In this document: piece after piece, positions 35,425 through 43,729 of the stretch
Layout: every line of letters starts with the position of its first letter
How positions within the stretch are numbered: the first letter of the stretch is position 1
Assembly (NCBI RefSeq): GCF_002847285.1
Contig: NZ_CP025407.1
Span: forward strand, 7,319,001-7,383,000
DNA length: 64,000 bases
Direction: 5' to 3'
Source of the DNA: Streptomyces sp. CMB-StM0423
Lineage (GTDB): Bacteria; Actinomycetota; Actinomycetes; Streptomycetales; Streptomycetaceae
Translations under genes and position numbers: made by a program
The notes under the pieces: generated by a model
Seen by the model: only the letters and a program-made list of their open reading frames with translations
The model's database searches: none
Told to the model about the DNA's origin: nothing

Positions 35425-35478
35425 GCTGTGTCCTCCGCGACTCGTGGGCCGGCTCTTCCCTCCGACCCGGTCGGCATC

Positions 35479-35507
35479 CTATTTTGTAAAGCGGCCTTAC
35501 GAAATAG
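35479..35507. promoter_or_regulatory. Xylose-type operator between xylB and xylA
   Basis: CTATTTTGTAA (35479-35489) and TTACGAAATAG (35497-35507) form an 11-bp inverted repeat with one mismatch and a 7-bp spacer. The A/T-rich arms resemble ROK XylR operators. It is in the divergent xylB/xylA region, 19 bp before the xylA ATG, suitable for repressing both genes. Confidence 0.75.
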
Positions 35508-35526
35508 ATCCGCCGAAGGAGCCGTC

Positions 35527-36690
35527 ATGTCGTATACCCCGACCCCCGAGGACAAGTTCAGCTTCGGCCTGTGGACCGTCGGCTGGCAGGGCCGCGACCC
35601 CTTCGGCGAGGCGACCCGCGAGCCGCTCGACCCGGTCGAGAGCGTCCGCCGACTGGCGGACCTCGGGGCGTACGGCGTCACGTTCCACGACGACGACCTC
35701 ATCCCCTTCGGCGCCTCGGAGACGGAGCGCGAGTCGCACGTCAAGCGCTTCCGGCAGGCGCTCGACGCCACCGGCATGGCCGTCCCGATGGCCACCACCA
35801 ACCTCTTCACCCACCCCGTCTTCAAGGACGGCGGCTTCACCGCCAACGACCGCGACGTGCGCCGTTTCGCGCTGCGCAAGACCATCCGCAACATCGACCT
35901 CGCGGTGGAGCTGGGCGCGCGGATCTACGTCGCGTGGGGCGGGCGCGAGGGCGCGGAGTCCGGCGCGGCCAAGGACGTGCGCGCCGCGCTCGACCGGATG
36001 AAGGAGGCGTTCGACCTCCTCGGCGAGTACATCACCGGCCAGGGCTACGACCTGAAGTTCGCCATCGAGCCGAAGCCCAACGAGCCGCGCGGCGACATCC
36101 TGCTGCCCACCGTCGGGCACGCGCTGGCCTTCATCGAGCGGCTGGAGCGCCCGGAGCTGTACGGGGTCAACCCCGAGGTCGGCCACGAGCAGATGGCCGG
36201 GCTCAACTACCCGCACGCCATCGCGCAGGCGCTGTGGTCGGGCAAGCTGTTCCACCTGGACCTGAACGGGCAGAACGGCATCAAGTACGACCAGGACCTG
36301 CGCTTCGGCGCGGGCGACCTGCGCGCGGCGTTCTGGCTCGTGGACCTGCTGGAGACCGGCGGCTACACCGGCCCGCGGCACTTCGACTTCAAGCCGCCGC
36401 GCACCGAGGACAAGGAAGGGGTGTGGGCGTCGGCCGCGGGCTGCATGCGCAACTACCTCATCCTCAAGGAGCGCGCCGCGGCCTTCCGCGCCGACCCCGC
36501 GGTGCAGGAGGCGCTGCGCGCCTCGCGCCTGGACGAGCTGACGCAGCCCACCGCGGACGACTCCGGCCTCGCCGGGCTGCTCGCGGACCGGGGCGCGTAC
36601 GAGGACTTCGACCCGGAGGCGGCGGCGCGGCACGGGATGGCCTTCGAGCACCTGGACCAGTTGGCGATGGACCACCTCCTGGGCGTCTGA
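35527..36690 (+). CDS. xylA: Xylose isomerase
   Basis: 387-residue metal-dependent isomerase (D-xylose to D-xylulose; also acts on glucose), matching the class I Streptomyces enzyme in length and motifs. The catalytic His54 and Asp57 are in VTFHDDDLIPF; YVAWGGREGAE is the conserved loop; metal ligands are in FAIEPKPNEPRGD, NPEVGHEQMAGLN, LFHLDLNGQNGIKYDQDLRF and HFDFKPPR. ATG 35527 follows AAGGAG. Monocistronic with a large terminator downstream; divergent from xylB. Confidence 0.95.
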   Translation: MSYTPTPEDKFSFGLWTVGWQGRDPFGEATREPLDPVESVRRLADLGAYGVTFHDDDLIPFGASETERESHVKRFRQALDATGMAVPMATTNLFTHPVFKDGGFTANDRDVRRFALRKTIRNIDLAVELGARIYVAWGGREGAESGAAKDVRAALDRMKEAFDLLGEYITGQGYDLKFAIEPKPNEPRGDILLPTVGHALAFIERLERPELYGVNPEVGHEQMAGLNYPHAIAQALWSGKLFHLDLNGQNGIKYDQDLRFGAGDLRAAFWLVDLLETGGYTGPRHFDFKPPRTEDKEGVWASAAGCMRNYLILKERAAAFRADPAVQEALRASRLDELTQPTADDSGLAGLLADRGAYEDFDPEAAARHGMAFEHLDQLAMDHLLGV

Positions 36691-36698
36691 CCTGAGTA

Positions 36699-36758
36699 GG
36701 GCGTACGGGCCGCGCCGCCGGGAGCCGCAACGGACCCCGGCGACCGGCCCGTACGCCC
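36699..36758 (+). terminator. Extended hairpin terminator after xylA
   Basis: Outer 13-bp perfect stem GGGCGTACGGGCC (36699-36711) / GGCCCGTACGCCC (36746-36758) with an inner CGCCGGG/CCCGGCG stem inside its 34-nt loop. Begins eight bases after the stop codon. Confidence 0.75.
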
Positions 36759-36820
36759 GCAGACCACTGCACGGCCCTTTTCGCCTCCAGACCCCCGCAC
36801 GGCCTGTACGCCCGCAGACC
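36751..36820. repeat. Two direct copies of GTACGCCCGCAGACC, 55 bp apart
   Basis: Identical 15-mers at 36751-36765 and 36806-36820, each followed by a similar TGCACG segment; a third partial copy (CGTACGCCC) is near 36831. The first overlaps the right arm of the xylA terminator, suggesting local duplication of terminator sequence. Confidence 0.55.
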
Positions 36821-37091
36821 GGTGCACGCCCGTACGCCCTACCGAATCCGTGTAAGTCACCGCACGTCCCCCGCACCCCCGCCCTAGGGTAGGCCGCCCC
36901 TCCGACAACGCCGGGTGCACACCCGCGGGCGGCAGGCTGGCTCCGGCCCCGGGCGGCCATCGGTCGGGTACGGGTCCTGCCGCCGCCCGCAGGCCGGCCG
37001 CGGCCCTCTGACCGGCGGGGGAGTGTCGCAACCCTGTCACGAGCCCGGCGGAGCCATCCCTTCCGCCGCCACCGCGGGCGAAGCTGGGCCC

Positions 37092-37541
37092 ATGAGTTAC
37101 CCGCCGCCCGCAGACGCCCCGCCGCCGGACCACACGCCCCCGCTCGGCAGCAGCACCCAGCACTGGCCCGCCCCGCCCCCGCCGCCCGACGGCAGCAAGA
37201 AGCGGTGGCTCGCGGCGGCCGCGGCGGTCGTGGTGCTCGCCGGTGGCGCCGGCCTGACGTACGCGCTCGTCAGCGGCGGTGACGACGACGAAGGGACGTG
37301 CGCCTGCAAGCCGCCGCCGAGCGAGAGTCCCTCCGCCAGTGCCGACGACCCCAAGCTCCCCGACGACATCCCGACCGAGCTGCTGCCCAGCGGTCTGGAC
37401 CCCGAGGATCTGCCCAGCGGCCTGAACCCGGAGGACATCCCCACCGAGCTGCTGCCCAGCGACCTCGACCTCGACGACCTGCCCAGCGGCCTGAGCCCCG
37501 AGGACATCCCCACGGAGCTGCTGCCGGAAGGGATCTCCTAG
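37092..37541 (+). CDS. Small single-pass membrane protein with acidic IPTELLP repeats
   Basis: 149 residues, not recognised as a named family. Residues 1-35 are proline-rich (PPPADAPPPDHTPP); 39-61 are a transmembrane segment or uncleaved signal after KKR; 62-91 are an acidic, Cys-containing (CAC, 70-72) linker. Residues 92-149 are a tandem repeat of period 23: DIPTELLPSGLDPEDLPSGL at 92, DIPTELLPSDLDLDDLPSGL at 115, and a final partial copy at 138. The sequence predicts an extracellular Asp/Glu/Leu/Pro rod. ATG 37092 is the best start, though no strong ribosome site is seen. No obvious link to its neighbours. Confidence 0.7.
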   Translation: MSYPPPADAPPPDHTPPLGSSTQHWPAPPPPPDGSKKRWLAAAAAVVVLAGGAGLTYALVSGGDDDEGTCACKPPPSESPSASADDPKLPDDIPTELLPSGLDPEDLPSGLNPEDIPTELLPSDLDLDDLPSGLSPEDIPTELLPEGIS

Positions 37542-37583
37542 CCGCCGCGGGGCGCGCCGCCGGCCGCCGTAGGATCGATCATC

Positions 37584-38477
37584 ATGACGACCCGGGCGGA
37601 GACCGTACGGCGAGCCGAGCGGCACGAGTTGACGTATGGCGGGCGCCGCCGGCGCTTCCTGCTGCTACGGCCGGACCCGGGCCCGCGTTACCGTCCCGCG
37701 CCGCTCGTCGTCGACCTGCACCCCAGCGGCCTCGGCCCCGCCGCCCAGCTCCGCGGCAGCGGCCTCGGCGAGCTGACCGCGCGCGGATACGCCGTCGCGG
37801 CGCCGCAGGGCGCGCTGCCCTACCGGGGCGGCTGGGCCTGGTCCCTGCCCGGGGTGCCGCTGGCGGGGGAGGAGCGGATACGGGACGAGGCCGCCGACGT
37901 CGACGACGTCGGCTTCCTCGCCGCGCTGCTCGACACCCTCGACGGCATGCTCCCCCTCGACCCCGCGCGCCGCCACCTCTCCGGCTTCTCCGGCGGCGCC
38001 CGCCTCGCGAGTCACGCCGCAGTCGCCTTCGGCGACCGCCTCGCGTCGGTCGCGTGCGTCGGGGGCGTACGCCGCCCGGGCGGCCCCGGCGACACCGCAC
38101 CGCCGCTGCTCGCCGTCCACGGGCTGCGGGACGACACCAACCCGTACCGCGGTGCGGCCGGACCCCGCTGGGACGAGTCCGTGCCCCACGCCGTCGCCCG
38201 CTGGGCCGGAGCCGCGGGCTGCGCGGCGGAGCCGGTACGGACCGAACCCGCGCCCGGCGTCACGGAGTTCCGCCACCGCGACGCCGCGGGCCGCGGGCCC
38301 GTACGCCTCGTCGCCGTCGCGTCCCTGGGCCACGCCTGGCCGGGCACCCCCGACCCGCTGCTCGGCGGGCACGTCAGCGGTACGGGCAGCGACGCGTACG
38401 ACGCCTCGGCGGCCGTACGCGACTTCTTCGACGAGTTCGGCGGCGAAGAGCCCGGCGGCGAACCGCCCGCGCCCTGA
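37584..38477 (+). CDS. PHB-depolymerase/feruloyl-esterase-like alpha/beta hydrolase
   Basis: 297-residue serine esterase. PLVVDLHPSGLGPAAQLRGS resembles the oxyanion-hole region; the nucleophile elbow is HLSGFSGGARLASHAA; Asp likely in LAVHGLRDDTNPY and His in LGHAWPGTPDP. These motifs fit the PHB depolymerase/LpqC/feruloyl esterase group. No signal peptide is visible at the ATG 37584 start, unlike most secreted members, so a cytoplasmic role is possible. Monocistronic, convergent with the amino-acid transporter operon. Confidence 0.78.
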   Translation: MTTRAETVRRAERHELTYGGRRRRFLLLRPDPGPRYRPAPLVVDLHPSGLGPAAQLRGSGLGELTARGYAVAAPQGALPYRGGWAWSLPGVPLAGEERIRDEAADVDDVGFLAALLDTLDGMLPLDPARRHLSGFSGGARLASHAAVAFGDRLASVACVGGVRRPGGPGDTAPPLLAVHGLRDDTNPYRGAAGPRWDESVPHAVARWAGAAGCAAEPVRTEPAPGVTEFRHRDAAGRGPVRLVAVASLGHAWPGTPDPLLGGHVSGTGSDAYDASAAVRDFFDEFGGEEPGGEPPAP

Positions 38478-38550
38478 CCCGGACGGCACCCCGGCAGCAC
38501 TCAGCCCCGGGACCGCAGCAGACCGGCCCCCGGCAGCCGCCGAAACCGCC

Positions 38551-39351
38551 CTACAGCTCCGCGACCTCCGCCGCCGCCGGGTCCAGCACCCGCGCCAGGA
38601 ACGTCCGCGTCCGCCGGTGCTGCGGGTTGCCGATCACCTGCTCCGGCACCCCCTGCTCCACGATGGCGCCCTCGTCCATGAACACCACCCGGTCCGCCAC
38701 CTCCCGCGCGAAGCTCATCTCGTGCGTGACCACCAGCATCGTCATGCCCTCGTCCGCGAGGTGCCGCATCACCGCGAGCACATCGCCGACCAGCTCCGGG
38801 TCGAGCGCGGACGTCGGCTCGTCGAAGAGCATCAGCTCCGGCTCCATCGACAGCGCCCGCGCGATCGCCACCCGCTGCTGCTGCCCGCCGGACAACTGCG
38901 CGGGATACGACTTCTCCTTGTCCGTCAGCCCCACCCGCACCAGGTTGGCCCGCGCGACCTCCTCCGCGGCCGACCGGCTGCGGCCGAGCACCCGCCGCTG
39001 CGCGATGGTCAGGTTGTCCAGCACCGTGAGATGCGGGAAGAGGTTGAACGACTGGAAGACCATGCCGATCCGGCGCCGCACCCGGTCGATGTCGACGTCC
39101 GGGTCGGTGACTTCGGCGCCGGCCACGGTGATCCGCCCCGCGCTCGGCTCCTCCAGCATGTTCACGCAGCGCAGCAGCGTCGACTTGCCGGAGCCCGAGG
39201 GGCCGATGACGCACACCACCTCGCCGCGCGCGACCGTCAGGTCGATGCCGCCGAGCACCTCCAGGTCGCCGAAGGACTTGTGCAGCCCGTCGACGCTGAT
39301 GGCCGGTGCCCCCGGGGCGGCCTTGTCCCCCGCCTTGTCCAGTGTGGTCAC
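38551..39351 (-). CDS. Polar amino-acid ABC transporter ATPase (GlnQ type)
   Basis: 266-residue ATPase. Walker A GPSGSGKST (Lys56), Q-loop MVFQSFNLFPHLTVLDN, signature LSGGQQQRVAIARAL, Walker B LMLFDEPTSALDPE and H-loop VTHEMSFAREVADRV: all complete and of PAAT/GlnQ type. GTG 39351 overlaps the permease stop (GTGA). It is the last gene of the binding protein-permease-ATPase operon. Likely substrates are glutamine, glutamate or another polar amino acid. Confidence 0.93.
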   Translation of the reverse strand: MTTLDKAGDKAAPGAPAISVDGLHKSFGDLEVLGGIDLTVARGEVVCVIGPSGSGKSTLLRCVNMLEEPSAGRITVAGAEVTDPDVDIDRVRRRIGMVFQSFNLFPHLTVLDNLTIAQRRVLGRSRSAAEEVARANLVRVGLTDKEKSYPAQLSGGQQQRVAIARALSMEPELMLFDEPTSALDPELVGDVLAVMRHLADEGMTMLVVTHEMSFAREVADRVVFMDEGAIVEQGVPEQVIGNPQHRRTRTFLARVLDPAAAEVAEL

Positions 39352-40175
39352 CGGGCCTTCGCCGCCTTCGCCTCTAGCCGCCGGACGACGTGCCCGAGGG
39401 GGATGGTGATGATGAGGTAGCACAGCCCCGCGACGAGGATCGGCGTCAGGCTCAGATTGTCGTTGAGCGCATCGCGACCGAACTTCGTCAGCTCCTGCTC
39501 GTCCACGGTCAGCCCCAGCACGTAGACGAGCGAGGAGTCCTTGGTGAGCAGGATCAGCTCGTTCGTCAGCGGCGGCAGCACGATGCGGAACGCCTGCGGG
39601 ATCACGATCGTGATCATCGCCCGCGTCTGCGACATGCCCAGCGACCTGGCCGCCTCCACCTGCCCCTTCGGCACGGCCTGGATACCCGCGCGGATGGTCT
39701 CCGCCATGTACGCGGCGCCGACCAGGCCGAGCGCGAGCATCGTGGTGAGCAGCAGGTTGATGTTCACCTTGAAGGCCAGCGGCACGCCGTAGCCCAGGGC
39801 GATGAACACCAGCAGCGCGGGCACGCCGCGGAAGAGTTCGATGTACGCGGTCGCCAGCCACCGGTTCGGCGGCACCGACGACAGCTTCATCAGCGCCAGC
39901 AGCAGCCCGAGCGCCAGCCCGAAGACGAAGCCGAGCGCCGTGTACGTGACGGTGTTGACGAGCGCGGTGGTGATGACGTCGGGGAACTGGTTCTCCGCGA
40001 CGTCGAGGTTGAAGAACGCGTCCTTGACCTCGCCCCAGTCGGCGAGCAGGCCGACCGCGACGACCGCGGCGAGCAGCACCCCGTACTGCGCGCCGCGCGC
40101 CACCTTCACCCGCTGACGCCGCGTCAGGGACCGGCGCCCCGCGGCCTTGTTGCCGGGATCGTCGGGCTCTTTCAC
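39348..40175 (-). CDS. Polar amino-acid ABC transporter permease (GlnP type)
   Basis: 275-residue membrane subunit with about five hydrophobic segments. The cytoplasmic loop VEAARSLGMSQTRAMITIVI with PQAFRIVLPPLTNELI is diagnostic for His/Glu/Gln permeases. A basic stretch (RRSLTRRQRVKVAR) precedes the first segment. GTG 40175 overlaps the binding-protein stop by four bases. Only one permease gene is present, so the channel is probably a homodimer. Confidence 0.92.
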   Translation of the reverse strand: MKEPDDPGNKAAGRRSLTRRQRVKVARGAQYGVLLAAVVAVGLLADWGEVKDAFFNLDVAENQFPDVITTALVNTVTYTALGFVFGLALGLLLALMKLSSVPPNRWLATAYIELFRGVPALLVFIALGYGVPLAFKVNINLLLTTMLALGLVGAAYMAETIRAGIQAVPKGQVEAARSLGMSQTRAMITIVIPQAFRIVLPPLTNELILLTKDSSLVYVLGLTVDEQELTKFGRDALNDNLSLTPILVAGLCYLIITIPLGHVVRRLEAKAAKAR

Positions 40176-40966
40176 TGGGGCGCCTCGCCGAACCACTTCT
40201 GGTAGATCTTGTCGTACGTGCCGTCGTCCTTCGCCTTGGCGAGAACGTCGTTGATCACCTTCAGCAGTTCCTTGTTGTCCTGGCCGACGCCGATGCCGTA
40301 CTGCTCGCCGGTGTCGAACTCGGTGGAGACCTCGAAGTCCGGCCGGTCCTTCACCCAGTCGTAGAGCACGCCGTTGTCGTTGATCGCGGCCGGGATCTGG
40401 CCGCCCTCCAGCGCCTGCAACTGCAGCCCGAGGTCCTCGTAGTCCTTGATCTCGGCGCCCTCGGCGTTCTCCCGCGCGTACATCTGGCCGGTGGTGTCCA
40501 TCTGCGCGCCGAGCTTCTTGCCCTTCAGCGCCTCCAGCGAGTCGATGCCGGAGCCCTTCTTCACCACCAGCGCCTGGGTGGCGTCGAAGTACGGGTCGGA
40601 GAAGGCGAACTTCTTCTTCCGCTCCTCCGTGATGGTCATGCCGGCCGCGGACAGGTCGCACTTGTTGGAGGCGAACACCGCCCCGGACTCGATGCCTTCG
40701 AAGGGCGTGTCGATGACTTCCTGCTTGACGTCGAGCTCTTTCGCGACGAGGTCGATCAGCTCGATGTCGAAGCCGACGATGTCGCCGCTCTTCTTGTCCT
40801 GGTACTCGAAGGGCTCGTACGGCAGGCCGGTGCAGTTGAGCAACTTCCCGTTCTCGACGAGCGATACCTCGCCGCTCTGCCCGGACTTCTCGGTGCTGCT
40901 GCACCCGGCAAGGAGCACGGCCGCCGCGCCGATGGCTATGAGCGGCAGCGGGGGGCGGTACGACAC
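40172..40966 (-). CDS. Polar amino-acid ABC transporter binding lipoprotein
   Basis: 264-residue family 3 binding protein. Sec lipoprotein signal ending at lipobox LLAGC. Domain features: LPYEPFEYQDKKSGDIVGFD, TPFEGIESGAVFASNKCDLS, GMTITEERKKKFAFSDPYFD, LGAQMDTTGQMYARENAEG, QYGIGVGQDNKELLKVINDV. GTG 40966 is chosen because AGGAGG lies five bases upstream; an ATG at 41017 would destroy the signal peptide. First gene of the three-gene importer operon. Confidence 0.92.
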   Translation of the reverse strand: MSYRPPLPLIAIGAAAVLLAGCSSTEKSGQSGEVSLVENGKLLNCTGLPYEPFEYQDKKSGDIVGFDIELIDLVAKELDVKQEVIDTPFEGIESGAVFASNKCDLSAAGMTITEERKKKFAFSDPYFDATQALVVKKGSGIDSLEALKGKKLGAQMDTTGQMYARENAEGAEIKDYEDLGLQLQALEGGQIPAAINDNGVLYDWVKDRPDFEVSTEFDTGEQYGIGVGQDNKELLKVINDVLAKAKDDGTYDKIYQKWFGEAPQ

Positions 40967-41076
40967 GATGCCTCCTGGGCAGGTCGGCGCAAGTGATGTG
41001 CTGCTGGGACTGCGCATCCTGCCACCGGTCTACGCGCGTGTCGCCGCCCCGGTCATTGCGAGCATGTAACGGAGCC

Positions 41077-41088
41077 GATCACATGATC
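41077..41088. promoter_or_regulatory. GATCA-CA-TGATC inverted repeat upstream of the amino-acid importer
   Basis: Short perfect inverted repeat in the 133-bp region between the importer start (40966) and the citrate synthase stop (41100). It could be an operator for the importer operon or part of the 3' end of the citrate synthase gene. Evidence is only the symmetry. Confidence 0.3.
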
Positions 41089-41099
41089 CGTAACGCTCC

Positions 41100-42365
41100 C
41101 TATGGGAGGGGTTGTTCGGGGGGCGGACCGGTGTAGCGGCCGCTCGGACGCATGCGCAGGGGGCGCTCGGCGTACTCCTCCAGCGCGTGCGCGACCCACC
41201 CGGCCGTACGCGCCACCGCGAACACCGTCTCGCCCGCCTCCGCCGGCATATCGGCCGACACCGACAGCACGGCCAGCGCCAGATCGACGTTCGGCCGTAC
41301 GGACACGTGCCGCGCGGTGATCCCGGCGACCTCCCGGGCGGCGGCGAGCGCCGCGGCGGCCCGCGGGATCCCCTCCAGCAGGGCGAACAGCACCTCGGCG
41401 CGCGGGTCTTCGCCCGCGTACAGCCGGTGCCCCAGACCCGGCACGCGCCGCCCCGCGCGCAGGTGGTCGGAGACCACGGCGGCGGCGCTGCCGCGCGCCA
41501 GCGCCTCGGCGAGCATGCGGTGCGCGAGGCCGCTCGCGGCGCCGTGCAGCGGGCCGTCGAGGGCGCCGAGCCCGGTGGTGACGACGGCGTACGGGTGCGC
41601 GCGGGCGGAGGCGGCGACGCGGGTGGCCAGGGTGGAGGCCGCCAGGTCGTGGTCGATGAGGAGGGCGAGCGCGGTGTCCAGGCAGCGCACGGAGCCGGCG
41701 TCGGGCGGCAGCGCCGTCAGCCGCGCCCACAGCCGGCGGGCCACGGGGGCGTCCGGGCCGTGCGCGGGGCCGGTCAGGGGGAGCGCGGTGGCCATGGTGG
41801 CGACCAGGCCGCGGGCGGTGGCGCGGACGGCGTCGCCGGCGAGGTCGAAGCGCAGCGGGTCGGCCGCGGCGGCGGCGACCACGGCGGCGCGCAGCCGGTC
41901 GACGGGGCCGGCGTGGGCGGGGAGCGCGGCGACCGCGGCGGTGGCGGCGGCCAGCAGCTCGGGCGGTGCGGTGAGGCGGACGCCGGGGGTGAGCCGGCCG
42001 GTCCACAGCCAGCCGGCGACCTCCTCGTATCCGTACGCGGCGGCGAGGGCGGTGGCGTCGACGCCGCGGAAGAAGTAGCGGTCGCGCTCGATGAGCGTGA
42101 TGCTTGTACTGACCGGAGTGCCGGCCGGCGTCTCGCCGTCCTCCCCGGCCGCGGCAGGGGCAGCGGCGACGGCGGCGTGCGGGCGGCGGTGGCGGCGCGC
42201 CAGGGCGTCGACCTCGCGGGCGTCGAACAGGCTGCCGCGGCCCCCGGGCGCCTTGCGGCTGCTCAGCAGGCCGCGGCTGACGTAGGCGTAGACGGTCTCG
42301 GGCTTCACGCCCAGCCGCTCGGCGGCCTCGCGCGTGGTCAGCTCGTCCCTCGTCACCTCAGCCAT
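41100..42365 (-). CDS. Citrate synthase-like protein with N-terminal DNA-binding domain
   Basis: 421 residues. Residues about 8-55 form a MerR/excisionase-type helix-turn-helix (TTREAAERLGVKPETVYAYV then SRGLLSSRKAPGGRG and LFDAREVDALARRHR). After a 45-residue Ala-rich linker comes a citrate synthase fold with DGPLHGAASGLAHRM (His), GLGHRLYAGEDPR (His) and PNVDLALAVLS (Asp361), so the catalytic triad is conserved. The fusion suggests a regulator sensing acyl-CoA or oxaloacetate, or an enzyme that also controls transcription. ATG 42365 follows GAGGGGA. It is divergent from a second citrate synthase-like gene; paired genes of this kind occur in other Streptomyces. Confidence 0.87.
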   Translation of the reverse strand: MAEVTRDELTTREAAERLGVKPETVYAYVSRGLLSSRKAPGGRGSLFDAREVDALARRHRRPHAAVAAAPAAAGEDGETPAGTPVSTSITLIERDRYFFRGVDATALAAAYGYEEVAGWLWTGRLTPGVRLTAPPELLAAATAAVAALPAHAGPVDRLRAAVVAAAAADPLRFDLAGDAVRATARGLVATMATALPLTGPAHGPDAPVARRLWARLTALPPDAGSVRCLDTALALLIDHDLAASTLATRVAASARAHPYAVVTTGLGALDGPLHGAASGLAHRMLAEALARGSAAAVVSDHLRAGRRVPGLGHRLYAGEDPRAEVLFALLEGIPRAAAALAAAREVAGITARHVSVRPNVDLALAVLSVSADMPAEAGETVFAVARTAGWVAHALEEYAERPLRMRPSGRYTGPPPEQPLP

Positions 42366-42385
42366 CGTCCCCTCGCACTTCCATA

Positions 42386-42438
42386 TTGATCCAATCAAGA
42401 TTGACAGCCATTGAATCAAGGGTGGACAGTCGAATCAA
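42386..42438. promoter_or_regulatory. Three TTGAATCAA-like sites between the two citrate synthase genes
   Basis: TTGAT-CCA-ATCAA (42386-42398), TTGAATCAA (42411-42419) and TCGAATCAA (42430-42438) lie in the 95-bp divergent region, in a notably A/T-rich patch. Spacing between centres is about 23 and 19 bp, close to two helical turns, so one dimeric or cooperative protein could bind all three. The helix-turn-helix of the adjacent citrate synthase is the natural candidate. Confidence 0.6.
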
Positions 42439-42460
42439 TAGAGGAGAGAGGAAGACCGGC

Positions 42461-43624
42461 ATGGCCACAACCAGGGCCGACGCCCCTGCCCCCGTTCCGC
42501 GGGGGCTCAGCGGCGTCGTCGTCACCGAGACCCGGCTGGGCGACGTACGCGGACGCGAGGGCTTCTACCACTACCGCCAGTACTCCGCGGTGGACCTCGC
42601 CCGCGAGCGCACCTTCGAGGACGTCTGGCACCTGATGTTCGAGGGCGAACTGCCGGACGCCGCGCAGCGCGCCGCGTTCACCGCGCGCACCGCCGCACTT
42701 CGCCACCTGCCTGCCGACCTGCGCGACGCGCTGCCGGGCATCGCCCGCTCCAGCGTGCTCGCGGGCCCGCTCGCCGGGTTGCGCACCGCGCTCTCCCAGG
42801 CGGGCGCTGCTGCGGACTTCCGGCCGCTGTACGACCTGACGCCCGCGCAGCGCCGCGAGAACGCGCTCGCCGCGTGCGCGATGGTGCCCACGCTGCTGAC
42901 CGCGCTGCACCGCATCGGGCAGGGGCAGGAGCCCGTCGAGCCGCGCGACGACCTGCCGTACGCGGCCAACTACCTGTACATGCTCACCGGCGTGGAGCCG
43001 GAACCCGCCCGCGCGCGGGCGATCGAGGCGTACCTGATCTCCACCGTCGACCACGGCTTCAACGCCTCGACCTTCACCGCCCGTACGATCGCGTCCACCG
43101 GCGCGGACCTGGCGGCGTGCCTCGTCGGCGCGATCGGCGCGCTCTCCGGGCCGCTGCACGGCGGCGCGCCGAGCCGGGCGCTGGACGCGCTCGACGCGAT
43201 CGGCACGCCGGACCGCATCGACCCGTGGGTCCGCGAACGGGTGCTGGCGGGCGAGCGGATCATGGGCTTCGGGCACGCGGTCTACCGCACGGAGGACCCG
43301 CGCTCGCGGCTGCTGCGGGGGTTCGCGGAGTCGTTCGGCGGGCCGCTGGTGGAGTTCGCGGTCGAGGTCGAGCAGCGGGTGGTGGAGATACTCGCGGAGC
43401 TGAAGCCGGGGCGGGAGCTGCACACGAACGTGGAGTTCTACGCGGGCGTGGTGATGGAGCAGTGCGGGCTGCCGCGGGACATGTTCACGCCGACGTTCGC
43501 GGCGGCGCGGGTGGTGGGCTGGAGCGCGAACGTGCTGGAGCAGGCGGAGGATCCCAAGATCATCCGCCCGGCGGCCCGTTACGTGGGCCCCCCGCCGCCG
43601 CAGCCGATCCCGCGGGCGGCCTGA
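42461..43624 (+). CDS. Citrate synthase/methylcitrate synthase-like protein
   Basis: 387 residues. Fold markers: REGFYHYRQYSAVDLARERT, DHGFNASTFTARTIASTGAD, SGPLHGGAPSRAL (His), GFGHAVYRTEDPRS (His). At the third catalytic position, where most enzymes have NVDF, it has TNVEFYAGVV (Glu325), so Asp is replaced by Glu. It may be a type II citrate or 2-methylcitrate synthase. ATG 42461 follows GAGGAGAGAGGAAG; an upstream in-frame ATG at 42386 would run through the operator sites. Probably co-regulated with the divergent DNA-binding paralogue. Confidence 0.87.
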   Translation: MATTRADAPAPVPRGLSGVVVTETRLGDVRGREGFYHYRQYSAVDLARERTFEDVWHLMFEGELPDAAQRAAFTARTAALRHLPADLRDALPGIARSSVLAGPLAGLRTALSQAGAAADFRPLYDLTPAQRRENALAACAMVPTLLTALHRIGQGQEPVEPRDDLPYAANYLYMLTGVEPEPARARAIEAYLISTVDHGFNASTFTARTIASTGADLAACLVGAIGALSGPLHGGAPSRALDALDAIGTPDRIDPWVRERVLAGERIMGFGHAVYRTEDPRSRLLRGFAESFGGPLVEFAVEVEQRVVEILAELKPGRELHTNVEFYAGVVMEQCGLPRDMFTPTFAAARVVGWSANVLEQAEDPKIIRPAARYVGPPPPQPIPRAA

Positions 43625-43729
43625 GCGCCGGGCGCTCGTCGCGCGGTCGCGGCCCGGCCGGACTCCGACCCCAGCCCCGCGCGGGCGGGGGTGGCGGCCG
43701 GTGCCGGACGAGCCGCGTACTGCCGCTCG

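Larger units (their letters stand above)
36691..37091. other. 401-bp intergenic region with terminator and degenerate repeats
   Basis: No supportable gene. It holds the xylA terminator (36699-36758) and related copies of GTACGCCCGCAGACC (36751-36765 and 36806-36820) and of CGTACGCCC. The last 150 bp should contain the promoter of the small membrane-protein gene at 37092; I see no convincing -35/-10 pair. Confidence 0.6.
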
